This document shows, one piece after another, positions 1 to 6,697 of a DNA stretch of 8,060 nt (the first letter of the stretch is position 1; the number at the start of each line of letters is the position of its first letter). The notes under the pieces are model-generated. The model was not told the DNA's origin and did no database searches. It worked only from the letters and a program-made list of their open reading frames with translations. The position numbers and the translations under genes are program-made. The stretch comes from an uncultured Gemella sp. (lineage in GTDB: Bacteria; Bacillota; Bacilli; Staphylococcales; Gemellaceae), in contig CAMYEU010000070.1 of assembly GCA_947254465.1 (NCBI GenBank), positions 1 to 8,060 on the forward strand, read 5' to 3'.

Positions 1-24
1 GCGTCAGATGTGTATAAGAGACAG
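1..24 (+). other. Nextera/Tn5 sequencing adapter remnant (non-genomic)
   Basis: Bases 6-24 read AGATGTGTATAAGAGACAG, the 19-bp Tn5 mosaic end used in Nextera tagmentation libraries. Bases 1-5 (GCGTC) match the adapter bases that precede the mosaic end in the Read 1 oligo. This is untrimmed library adapter, not a natural transposon end: no transposase gene or target duplication is visible, and the neighbouring gene is cut in mid-frame exactly at the junction. Genomic sequence starts at 25. Confidence 0.96.
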
Positions 25-368
25 ATCCCCATTAGAATTAACATAACTCCTGCCATTAGTGTTGCAACAGTTAATCCTGCAATCCCGTGTTCTGCTATAA
101 TTCCATAAATAATAACGACAAATGCTGCAGTAGGCCCACCAATCTGGACCCTACTCCCACCTAAAAATGAAATAAAAAAACCTGCTATAATCGCAGTATA
201 AAGACCTTGTTCTGGATTAACCCCAGATGCAATCGCCAAAGCAATCGATAAAGGCAATGCTATAACAGCTACTATTAAACCAGCAATTATATCTTTTAAG
301 CATTGTTCTTTTGTATAATTTTTCATTACACTAAATAACTTCGGCTTAAGATATTTAAATGAATTCAT
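25..368 (-). CDS. SulP-family inorganic anion transporter, N-terminal fragment
   Basis: This is the first 114 codons of a membrane transporter, read by hand from the minus strand; the rest is lost at the adapter junction. The protein starts MNSFKYLKPKLFSVMKNYTK. It continues with the SulP (SLC26-like) N-terminal pattern: DIIAGLIVAVIALPLSIALA at about residues 26-45, then GLYTAIIAGF (55-64) and SFLGGSRVQIGGPTAAFVV (67-85). These cover the first transmembrane helices and the conserved GG-x-R-x-Q-IGGPTAAF segment near the anion site. Family members move sulfate, bicarbonate, dicarboxylates or other anions, and the substrate cannot be told from this fragment. The usual C-terminal STAS domain would lie outside the window. 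The ATG at 368 is set by a strong site AGGAGG (374-379) 5 nt upstream. The gene lies downstream of the miaA terminator in the same direction and probably has its own promoter. Confidence 0.88.
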
Positions 369-405
369 CTTCTCCTCCTACTTCCTGAGAATCTTTAGTA
401 TTACT

Positions 406-414
406 AGTTTAGCA
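406..414 (-). promoter_or_regulatory. Possible extended -10 promoter of the SulP gene
   Basis: The minus strand reads TGCTAAACT, an extended -10 form (TGn followed by TAAACT, 4 of 6 to TATAAT), about 37 nt upstream of the start codon. No good -35 hexamer is seen at 16-18 nt. A terminator lies between this gene and miaA, so a private promoter is expected here. A nearly identical TGCTAAAAT lies upstream of mutS. Confidence 0.4.
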
Positions 415-537
415 TATAATGAACAAAAACTCTAGTTAAATAAGAAATACTCTTGAAATATTTTAAAATTTTATAATATCTCTTATAAAAACTAAAATTA
501 AATCTATTATATAATAAATTTTATCTTGTTATAAATT

Positions 538-570
538 AAAAAAGACTTGAAAATTTTACTTTTCAAGCCT
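538..570 (-). terminator. Rho-independent terminator of the mutS-mutL-miaA operon
   Basis: Read on the minus strand, an 11-bp stem (arms 560-570 and 543-553, with one G-U pair) encloses a 6-nt loop (554-559) and is followed by a run of six T (538-543). The core is CTTGAAAA/TTTTCAAG. It begins 22 nt after the miaA stop codon. No T-run follows in the plus direction, so it should act only on minus-strand transcription. It separates the operon from the SulP gene. Confidence 0.85.
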
Positions 571-592
571 TAGATAATCATCTATAATATTT

Positions 593-1486
593 TTAATTAA
601 ATTTCTCTTTGATATCACTAACAACATCCACCAATAGTTCCTTATTCGCAGTATCATACCAAGTTCCATCCATTTTATTTCTAAACCATGTTAATTGACG
701 TTTTGCATAACGGCGTGAATTCTGAGAAATAGCTGCAATAGTATCTTCTTTAGAAACATTACCATTAAGATACGGAATCATCTCCTTATATCCTATTGCA
801 CCCAGAGCTTGCAGTTCCATACCATATTCATCTATAATATCTCTGACTTCTTGTTCAAATCCTTCTTCAAACATCAGCTCAACTCGCTTATTAATACGAT
901 TGTATAGAATTTCCCTATCGGTGTTAAGAACTATTAAAAATGGATTATAACAATCAAGAACAGTATCCCCATTATTATTTGTCGTTACAGATTTCTTTTC
1001 ATTCATTACATAATTATATGCATTAATTACACGACGATGATTTTCTATGTCAATCGCATTATATGTATCTTGATAGTTTTCTTTTATATACTCTCTTGCC
1101 ATATTAACATCAATATCATAAGTTTTTTCCTCTAAATCAGTAAATTCATAATTATTAAGAACAGCATTCATATAAAAACCAGTTCCTCCGATTAATAAAG
1201 GCATCTTTCCTCGACCATGTATCTCTTCAATTTTCTTACGCGCAAGTTTTTGAAAATCATAGACAGAACAAGTATCCGTAGGTTCTAGTTCGTCTATCAG
1301 ATGATGAACTACCCCATCCATCTCTTCTTTTTTTACCTTTGCAGAACCAATATCAAACTTTTTGTAAATCTGGACACTATCTATAGAAATTATTTCACAG
1401 TCGAACTCTTTTGCAAGTTCTATACTAAGTGCCGTTTTCCCAACCGCAGTTGGTCCTACTATCGCAATTAAAGGTATTCTTTCCAT
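593..1486 (-). CDS. miaA: tRNA dimethylallyltransferase (tRNA A37 isopentenyltransferase)
   Basis: MiaA transfers the dimethylallyl group of dimethylallyl diphosphate to N6 of A37 in tRNAs that read codons starting with U, giving i6A, which supports codon pairing and frame keeping. At 297 residues it is near the family's usual 290-315. Visible motifs are the P-loop GPTAVGKT (11-18), DSVQIY (36-41) with the Asp that serves as general base in characterised homologues, HHLID (61-65), GGTGFYMNAVL (100-110), and the C-terminal ALGAIGYKEM (228-237) and SRRYAKRQLTWFRN (257-270), which help hold the tRNA. The middle segment (about 115-165) lacks the usual IHPND-type stretch but keeps NHRRVINA. The ATG at 1486 is fixed by AGGAGG (1491-1496), which overlaps the mutL stop; the intergenic gap is 8 nt. 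It is the last gene of the operon. No hfq follows, although hfq sits next to miaA in many bacteria. Confidence 0.97.
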   Translation of the reverse strand: MERIPLIAIVGPTAVGKTALSIELAKEFDCEIISIDSVQIYKKFDIGSAKVKKEEMDGVVHHLIDELEPTDTCSVYDFQKLARKKIEEIHGRGKMPLLIGGTGFYMNAVLNNYEFTDLEEKTYDIDVNMAREYIKENYQDTYNAIDIENHRRVINAYNYVMNEKKSVTTNNNGDTVLDCYNPFLIVLNTDREILYNRINKRVELMFEEGFEQEVRDIIDEYGMELQALGAIGYKEMIPYLNGNVSKEDTIAAISQNSRRYAKRQLTWFRNKMDGTWYDTANKELLVDVVSDIKEKFN

Positions 1487-1489
1487 CTT

Positions 1490-1496
1490 ACCTCCT
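1490..1496 (-). promoter_or_regulatory. miaA ribosome binding site overlapping the mutL stop codon
   Basis: The minus strand reads TAGGAGGTAAG directly before the miaA ATG. TAG (1497-1495) is the mutL stop, and its last two bases form the start of AGGAGG. Ribosomes terminating on mutL therefore sit on the miaA initiation site, which suggests translational coupling (inference). Confidence 0.85.
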
Positions 1497-3618
1497 ACAC
1501 TATACGTTTAAACATTTTTTCTAAATCTTTCTTCTCCATTTTTGTAATTATCGGACGGCCATGTGGACATGTAAATGGATTCTTACATTCATAAAGATCA
1601 CTAATAACCTTATTCATCTCAACATCTGTTAGAACTTGATTTGCTTTTATAGACATTTTACAGCTTGCCATAGCAATTGCATCATTTCTTAATTCGTTAA
1701 AAGTTATATTGTTGTTTCTAAGAACTTTCTCAACAATAATTTTTATCATTTGCTCTTCATCTTCTTCTATCCAACCAGGAAATTCACGAACAACATAAGA
1801 ATTATCTCCAAACTCCTCAAAAACAATACCAAGTTCCTCGAATTTTTCCAAATTATTACGAACCTCAGCCGCTTCTTCTACAGAAAAATCAAACATAAGC
1901 GGTATTAACATCTGTTTTTTATAATTCTTTCTTTCAATAAATTCACGTTGTAATTTCTCATAATTATATCTTTCTGCAGCAGCATGCTGGTCTATAAGGA
2001 ATAGCTTATTATCCGCTTCTGATAAGATATATGTTTTAAAAATTTGTGCCAATACTTTTAAATCTGGTAGAGTACGAACTTTTGTATCATCATCTTGAAC
2101 AATTTTCGCATCTTTGATTTCATTAAAATGACTATCATCTTTTACTACATTAGAAACTACTTTTTCTGTTCGATCATCATAACTCGAGTTATCTTCTTTT
2201 TTAGAGAAATTCATGAAGTTCTCTATCTCTTTTTTAGTTGGTTTATCACCATACTTATTTCTATTGTCACGAGGATGTGAACTATAACTTAAATCTGGTA
2301 AATCGCTCTTAATTTTTTGAGTTTTGTTTCTTTGATTAAACGTATTTTCTTTACTTTGTACTGGTATTTTTTCTTCTCCTGATTTCGACAATAAGTCTCC
2401 TCCAAAAAGAATTTCATCTTCTTGAATAACATGACTTGCTACTTCTTCTTGAGTATCAGGGAAACTAAGTTCAACCTCTAAATCAACTTCAGGTTCTTTT
2501 TTCTCTTCTGAAAAAATATTCTTGTCTTCTACATCTCCAAATTTATTATCTAGTTCATCTAAGAAATTTATTTTTTCGATTTTCGCTTTTTCTTTTTTTG
2601 TAAGAACATTATTCATTCCTTGTGGAATATATGTATAATTACTTAATCTTTCAGCGATAACTTCTTTGATTAGACGTATTAGCTCAGCTTCTTTCGATAA
2701 TCTAACTTCTTGCTTAGTTGGATGCACGTTTACGTCTAATAAAATTGGATCCATCTCAATATTAATTACACATAAAGGATACCTATTAATCATTAATAGC
2801 GTTCCGTAAGCATCGATTATAGCATTTTGAATTCCATAGTTTTTAATATAACGCCCATTGATAAAAATATTTATATAATTCTTACTAGCTCTCGTCTCTT
2901 CAGGAACAGAAATATAACCGAATACTCTATAATCATCATTATTACCACTAAATTCAATCATATTTCTAGCAACACCCATATTATAGATTTTAGATAAAAT
3001 CTTATGAACATCACCATCACCATAAGTTTTAAAAGTAATCTTTCCATCTACATGTAGTTCAAAAGCTACATTAGGATAAGACAGAGCGAACTTATGAATA
3101 ATATTAGTAATATTTGCTTGTTCTGTATGCGGATTGCGCAGATATTTCAACCTTGCTGGTGTATTATAAAATAAATTCTCTACACTTAAATCAGTCCCCT
3201 TAATAGGTGCATAGTATTCCTCAGAAACTACTTTTCCACCTTCAAGAACTAACATTTTTCCCTGTGCTTCTCCTGCACAACTCTTAATTACTACTTTACT
3301 TACTGATGAAATACTCGCTAATGCCTCACCTCTAAAACCTAGCGTTTCTATGTGAAATAAATCATAATCAGCACTTATTTTACTAGTCGCATGACGTAAA
3401 AATGCACGTGCCAAATCATCATTAGAAATACCACTTCCATTGTCAATAATTCTAATTTGTTGAATACCAAATTCCTTGATTATAACTTTAATATTTGTAC
3501 TTCCTGCATCGATAGAGTTTTCTACAAGCTCTTTAACAACAGAAGAAGGTCTTTCGACTACTTCTCCCGCCGCTATTTTATTTGATAGTTCTGCAGATAA
3601 TATATTTATTTTTCCCAT
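1495..3618 (-). CDS. mutL: DNA mismatch repair protein MutL, endonuclease type
   Basis: MutL links mismatch recognition by MutS to strand removal. The N-terminal GHKL ATPase (about 1-335) shows KIAAGEVVERPSSVVKELVE (14-33, catalytic Glu30), N34 and D37, DNGSGI (59-64), ATSKI (77-81), GFRGEAL (94-100) and DVNVHPTK (295-302). The C-terminal domain (about 515-707) has DQHAAAERYNYE (543-554), an exact fit to DQHA-x2-E-x4-E, plus ASCKMSIKAN (651-660) and CPHGRPI (684-690). This is the metal-binding nicking site found where MutH is absent. QMLIPL (569-574) lies where the beta-clamp-binding motif of Bacillus MutL is found. The two domains are joined by a charged, low-complexity linker of roughly 180 residues (about 335-515), which makes 707 residues long against the usual 600-670. 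The ATG at 3618 has an in-frame TAA directly before it, so no longer start is possible. It lacks a well-placed Shine-Dalgarno and begins 5 nt after the mutS stop, so it is probably translated by coupling. Confidence 0.98.
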   Translation of the reverse strand: MGKINILSAELSNKIAAGEVVERPSSVVKELVENSIDAGSTNIKVIIKEFGIQQIRIIDNGSGISNDDLARAFLRHATSKISADYDLFHIETLGFRGEALASISSVSKVVIKSCAGEAQGKMLVLEGGKVVSEEYYAPIKGTDLSVENLFYNTPARLKYLRNPHTEQANITNIIHKFALSYPNVAFELHVDGKITFKTYGDGDVHKILSKIYNMGVARNMIEFSGNNDDYRVFGYISVPEETRASKNYINIFINGRYIKNYGIQNAIIDAYGTLLMINRYPLCVINIEMDPILLDVNVHPTKQEVRLSKEAELIRLIKEVIAERLSNYTYIPQGMNNVLTKKEKAKIEKINFLDELDNKFGDVEDKNIFSEEKKEPEVDLEVELSFPDTQEEVASHVIQEDEILFGGDLLSKSGEEKIPVQSKENTFNQRNKTQKIKSDLPDLSYSSHPRDNRNKYGDKPTKKEIENFMNFSKKEDNSSYDDRTEKVVSNVVKDDSHFNEIKDAKIVQDDDTKVRTLPDLKVLAQIFKTYILSEADNKLFLIDQHAAAERYNYEKLQREFIERKNYKKQMLIPLMFDFSVEEAAEVRNNLEKFEELGIVFEEFGDNSYVVREFPGWIEEDEEQMIKIIVEKVLRNNNITFNELRNDAIAMASCKMSIKANQVLTDVEMNKVISDLYECKNPFTCPHGRPIITKMEKKDLEKMFKRIV

Positions 3619-3623
3619 TTAAT

Positions 3624-6473
3624 TTATTTCACATCCTCACTTATTTTTCTCTGTAATTCGTAAAGAAGATTAAAAGCCTGCATTGGTGTTGTTTCTAAGA
3701 AGTTTACACTTTCTAATTGTTTTTTGATTTCATCAAATTTCTCATTATCACCATCGAAATCCAATTGTAATTTTGCATAATTTTTTCCTGATTTCTCTTC
3801 AGCTTTTAGTTGTTTTCTAATATTTTTCTCTAATTCTTCTTTAAGTTCTTTTTCTAGTTCAGAGCGAAGTTGTAATCTTAGAGCTTCTTCATCTACTTTT
3901 ACAACATCTTCTTTAACTACTCTACTACTAAATTCTTTTTCTAGTTCTTGACGAAGTTGTGCTCTTAAAGCTCCCTCGTCTATTTTTACAACTTCTTCTC
4001 TAACTACTTTACTACTGTATTCTTTTTCTAGTTCTTGACGTATTTTTTCTCTTAGTTTTCCTTCAGATTCTTGTGATGAAGCATCATTTAATAATACTTT
4101 GTTATATCTAGCATTATCAACAACGTCCTCACTACCTTTATTTCCACTTTCTAATTCTCTTAGGATTTTATTAGCACCTACAATAACATCTTCTGGAAGA
4201 TGGGCAAGCTGCGCTACATGAATACCATAACTCTTCTCAATAGGTCCTTCATTAATTTTATATAAGAAAATTAGTTTTCCATGATCTTCTTTTGCGGAAA
4301 CATGGATATTCTTTATTCCCTGGGTAATATTTTCTAACTTTGTAAGCTCATGATAGTGAGTTGAGAATAATGTTTTACATTTGATAGTATTATTAATGTA
4401 TTCTAATATCGATTGAGCTAAGGCAATACCATCATATGTCGATGTACCACGCCCTATCTCGTCAAAAATTAATAATGAATTTGCAGTAGATTCGACTAAA
4501 GCATTTTTCGCCTCAATCATCTCAACCATAAACGTTGATTTACCACCTGCAAGATCATCACTCGCCCCTATTCTCGTAAATATTTTATCAAAAATCGGTA
4601 AATTCGCAGAAGTCGCTGGAACAAAAGATCCAATTTGTGCAAGGATTACTATAAGAGCAAGCTGTCTCATATAAGTAGATTTACCAGACATATTAGGCCC
4701 TGTAATAAGCAAGATATTATTATCTTTATCTACTTTGCAATCATTACTAATATAACTATCAGCACTCACATTTCTTTCAACAATCGGGTGACGACCATCA
4801 ACAATATCAATAATATTATTATCATTGAACTCAGGCTTCACATAACCATATTCTTCTGCCACATCAGATAATGAAACGAACACATCAATATCACTTAGAG
4901 TATTCGCAACTCTTTGCAGTCTTACTATATAATTATGAATCTTCGTCTTAACTTCTTGGAATAATTGTAATTCTAACTCTTCGATTTTTGTCTTAGAGTT
5001 TACGATATGTTCTTCAACTTTTTTCAGTTCTTCAGATACGAATCTCTCACAGTTAGAAAGTGTTTGTTTCCTATGATAACCTAGTTCTGTTGGATCTATA
5101 GTCTTAAGCCCTACTTTAGATACTTCGATAAAGTAACCGAAAATCTTATTGTATCCAACTTTTAGATTTTTAACCCCAGTTCTCTCTTTTTCACGTTCTT
5201 CAATTTCTAGTAATATTCTATTCCCATTCTTACTAGCATTTTTATAACCATCTAATTCTTCATTGAAGCCTAATTTAATTACATTTCCATCTTTAACTGT
5301 TTGACCAGCTTCTTCATGGATTGTCTCTTCAAGATAGTCGTATAAATCTGTTAATTCATCGATATTCTCTGCGATATCTTTTAATTTAGTAGATTCAAAT
5401 CCTAATAACAATTTCTTAATTTCAGGTATTTGAGCTAATGTTTTCTTTAGATTTAATAATTCCTTAGGACTTACAATATTATAAGAAACTTTTGTAGAAA
5501 TCCTCTCAAGGTCATATACTTCTTTCAAACTAGTTTTCACATCAGCTTTTTCAAAATAATGTTTAGTAAAATCTTCTACGATTTCCTGACGTTTTTTAAT
5601 TTCTTTAAGATCTAGCAATGGATTTTCTAACCATTTTTTAAGTTTTCTTGAACCCGCAGCTGTTGATGTTTTATCCACAATACTAAGAAGAGAACCTTTC
5701 TTCCCACCATTAGCCATATTTTGAGTAACTTCTAAGTTTTTTAATGAGTAGTTCGTCATATAAACAAACTTATCTTTGAAATATACTTCAAAATCTTTAA
5801 GGCTTGAAATATCTTTATTTTGAGTTTTTTCAATATAATCTAAAAGAACATCACATGCAATACGCAGATTGTTGTCAGTAAGATTATTTGTTTTTTCCTT
5901 AGTAATATCATTATTTAATTCAACTTCAGTAATATAAGCACTAATATCCAACTCTTGATCCTTTATGCTTATTACTTCTTTAATATTATTTTTTAAGACT
6001 TCATCTTGAAGGTCAGCCATAGTTTTAAGGACAGTACAACGGCTGTCCCCTGTCATAATATCACAAAACGCGAAGTAGATATTATTATCCTTTACATATG
6101 CACTACCTAGGTAATTATTCTCATCATAGTTTTTGTAGTTCATATAAGTCCCTGGTGTGATTACTTGAACAACTTTACGCTCTACGATTTTCCCTTGACC
6201 AGGTTCTGAAACTTGTTCGCATATTGCTACTTTATATCCATTATTTACTAAAGTATCAATGTGAGTTGCTGATGAATGAAATGGAACTCCACACATAGGA
6301 ATTTTTTCAGTTCCCCCATCACGAGCAGTTAAGGTTATTTCTAATATTTTTGACGCTCTAGTAGCATCTTCAAAGAACATCTCATAAAAATCACCAAGAC
6401 GGTAAAATAAAAACATGTCCTGATAATCTTTTTTTATCTTCAGATATTGTTCTATCATTGGAGTATATTTCAT
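3624..6473 (-). CDS. mutS: DNA mismatch recognition ATPase MutS
   Basis: MutS binds mismatches and small loops in newly made DNA and, with ATP, becomes a sliding clamp that recruits MutL. In order: mismatch-binding domain with GDFYEMF (27-33; Phe29 and Glu31 form the F-x-E mismatch wedge), connector (about 122-230), core/lever domain from about 245 (GGKKGSLLSIVDKTSTAAGS, 256-275), clamp region with FGYFIE (445-450) and YHRKQTL (466-472), and ATPase domain with Walker A GPNMSGKST (592-600), STFMVEM (646-652), Walker B LLIFDEIGRGTST (667-679) and STHYHEL (704-710). A linker (776-900) with a 29-residue tandem repeat follows, then LQLDF (902-906), a plausible beta-clamp-binding motif, and the C-terminal TTPMQAFNLLYELQ (928-941). 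At 949 residues it is about 80-100 longer than usual, mostly because of the linker. The ATG at 6473 has AAAGGAA (6482-6488) 8 nt upstream. It is the first gene of the operon. Confidence 0.98.
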   Translation of the reverse strand: MKYTPMIEQYLKIKKDYQDMFLFYRLGDFYEMFFEDATRASKILEITLTARDGGTEKIPMCGVPFHSSATHIDTLVNNGYKVAICEQVSEPGQGKIVERKVVQVITPGTYMNYKNYDENNYLGSAYVKDNNIYFAFCDIMTGDSRCTVLKTMADLQDEVLKNNIKEVISIKDQELDISAYITEVELNNDITKEKTNNLTDNNLRIACDVLLDYIEKTQNKDISSLKDFEVYFKDKFVYMTNYSLKNLEVTQNMANGGKKGSLLSIVDKTSTAAGSRKLKKWLENPLLDLKEIKKRQEIVEDFTKHYFEKADVKTSLKEVYDLERISTKVSYNIVSPKELLNLKKTLAQIPEIKKLLLGFESTKLKDIAENIDELTDLYDYLEETIHEEAGQTVKDGNVIKLGFNEELDGYKNASKNGNRILLEIEEREKERTGVKNLKVGYNKIFGYFIEVSKVGLKTIDPTELGYHRKQTLSNCERFVSEELKKVEEHIVNSKTKIEELELQLFQEVKTKIHNYIVRLQRVANTLSDIDVFVSLSDVAEEYGYVKPEFNDNNIIDIVDGRHPIVERNVSADSYISNDCKVDKDNNILLITGPNMSGKSTYMRQLALIVILAQIGSFVPATSANLPIFDKIFTRIGASDDLAGGKSTFMVEMIEAKNALVESTANSLLIFDEIGRGTSTYDGIALAQSILEYINNTIKCKTLFSTHYHELTKLENITQGIKNIHVSAKEDHGKLIFLYKINEGPIEKSYGIHVAQLAHLPEDVIVGANKILRELESGNKGSEDVVDNARYNKVLLNDASSQESEGKLREKIRQELEKEYSSKVVREEVVKIDEGALRAQLRQELEKEFSSRVVKEDVVKVDEEALRLQLRSELEKELKEELEKNIRKQLKAEEKSGKNYAKLQLDFDGDNEKFDEIKKQLESVNFLETTPMQAFNLLYELQRKISEDVK
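3843..4055 (-). repeat. In-frame 87-bp tandem repeat in the MutS linker (2 full copies plus a partial copy)
   Basis: Two adjacent 87-bp units (3969-4055 and 3882-3968) encode 29 residues each (MutS 807-835 and 836-864). A third, truncated unit (3843-3881) gives 13 more residues. Unit starts are LREKIRQELEKEYSSKVVRE, LRAQLRQELEKEFSSRVVKE and LRLQLRSELEKEL. Hand alignment of the two full DNA units gives about 14 mismatches in 87, roughly 84% identity. The units are rich in Lys, Glu, Arg and Leu with a helix or coiled-coil character. They lie between the ATPase domain and the C-terminal tail, outside any catalytic motif, and their length is a multiple of three. Confidence 0.92.
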
Positions 6474-6523
6474 CTCAAAAGTTCCTTTCTCTTTATTTCT
6501 TCCATGTATTTATAACATATATA

Positions 6524-6532
6524 ATTTTAGCA
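6524..6532 (-). promoter_or_regulatory. Possible extended -10 promoter of the mutS operon
   Basis: The minus strand reads TGCTAAAAT (TGn plus TAAAAT, 5 of 6 to TATAAT), about 50 nt upstream of the mutS ATG. No convincing -35 is seen, which an extended -10 can tolerate. The surrounding DNA is very AT-rich, so other TATAAA-like matches nearer the gene cannot be excluded. Confidence 0.45.
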
Positions 6533-6648
6533 TAAAACAGCATTTTTTAGTAGTATGACATAGTTTAAAACAAAAATTTTACACACTATTAAATTATAAA
6601 TATTAATTGTTACCATTTATTTTTAATTAATACCACTACCCTCAAAAG

Positions 6649-6690
6649 TTGCTTATATCCCTTCAATATTGTATAATTACAACAAAGGAG
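6649..6690 (+). promoter_or_regulatory. Promoter and ribosome binding site of the RodA/FtsW gene
   Basis: TTGCTT (6649-6654) and a perfect TATAAT (6672-6677) are separated by 17 bp, the optimal sigma-A spacing. Transcription would be expected to start near 6684, which is where AAAGGAG (6684-6690) begins, 7 nt before the ATG at 6698. The untranslated leader would then be only about 14 nt, with the ribosome binding site almost at the 5' end. Confidence 0.75.
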
Positions 6691-6697
6691 TTGACTT

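Noticed and set aside
6..24. Natural Tn5 or insertion-sequence end
   Set aside because: The sequence is the engineered mosaic end joined to library adapter bases at the window edge, with no transposase or target duplication, so it is a library artefact.
415..537. Regulatory RNA or riboswitch in the AT-rich gap upstream of the SulP gene
   Set aside because: I see only AT-rich sequence with short chance inverted repeats and no conserved riboswitch or T-box core.
2095..2280. Plus-strand open frame of 61 codons
   Set aside because: It lies antisense within the mutL linker, is rich in Ile and Phe as expected from reverse-complemented Lys/Glu/Asn codons, and has no supporting ribosome binding site or domain.
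3843..4055. CRISPR-like array
   Set aside because: The 87-bp units are directly adjacent with no unique spacers and are in frame within mutS, so this is a coding tandem repeat.
4635..4871. Plus-strand open frame of 78 codons
   Set aside because: It is antisense to the conserved MutS ATPase region, its low-complexity Ile/Asn composition reflects AT-rich antisense sequence, and no family is recognisable.
6533..6648. Small gene or RNA between the divergent mutS and rodA promoters
   Set aside because: There is no open frame with a ribosome binding site and no GC-rich structured stretch; it looks like plain AT-rich promoter DNA.
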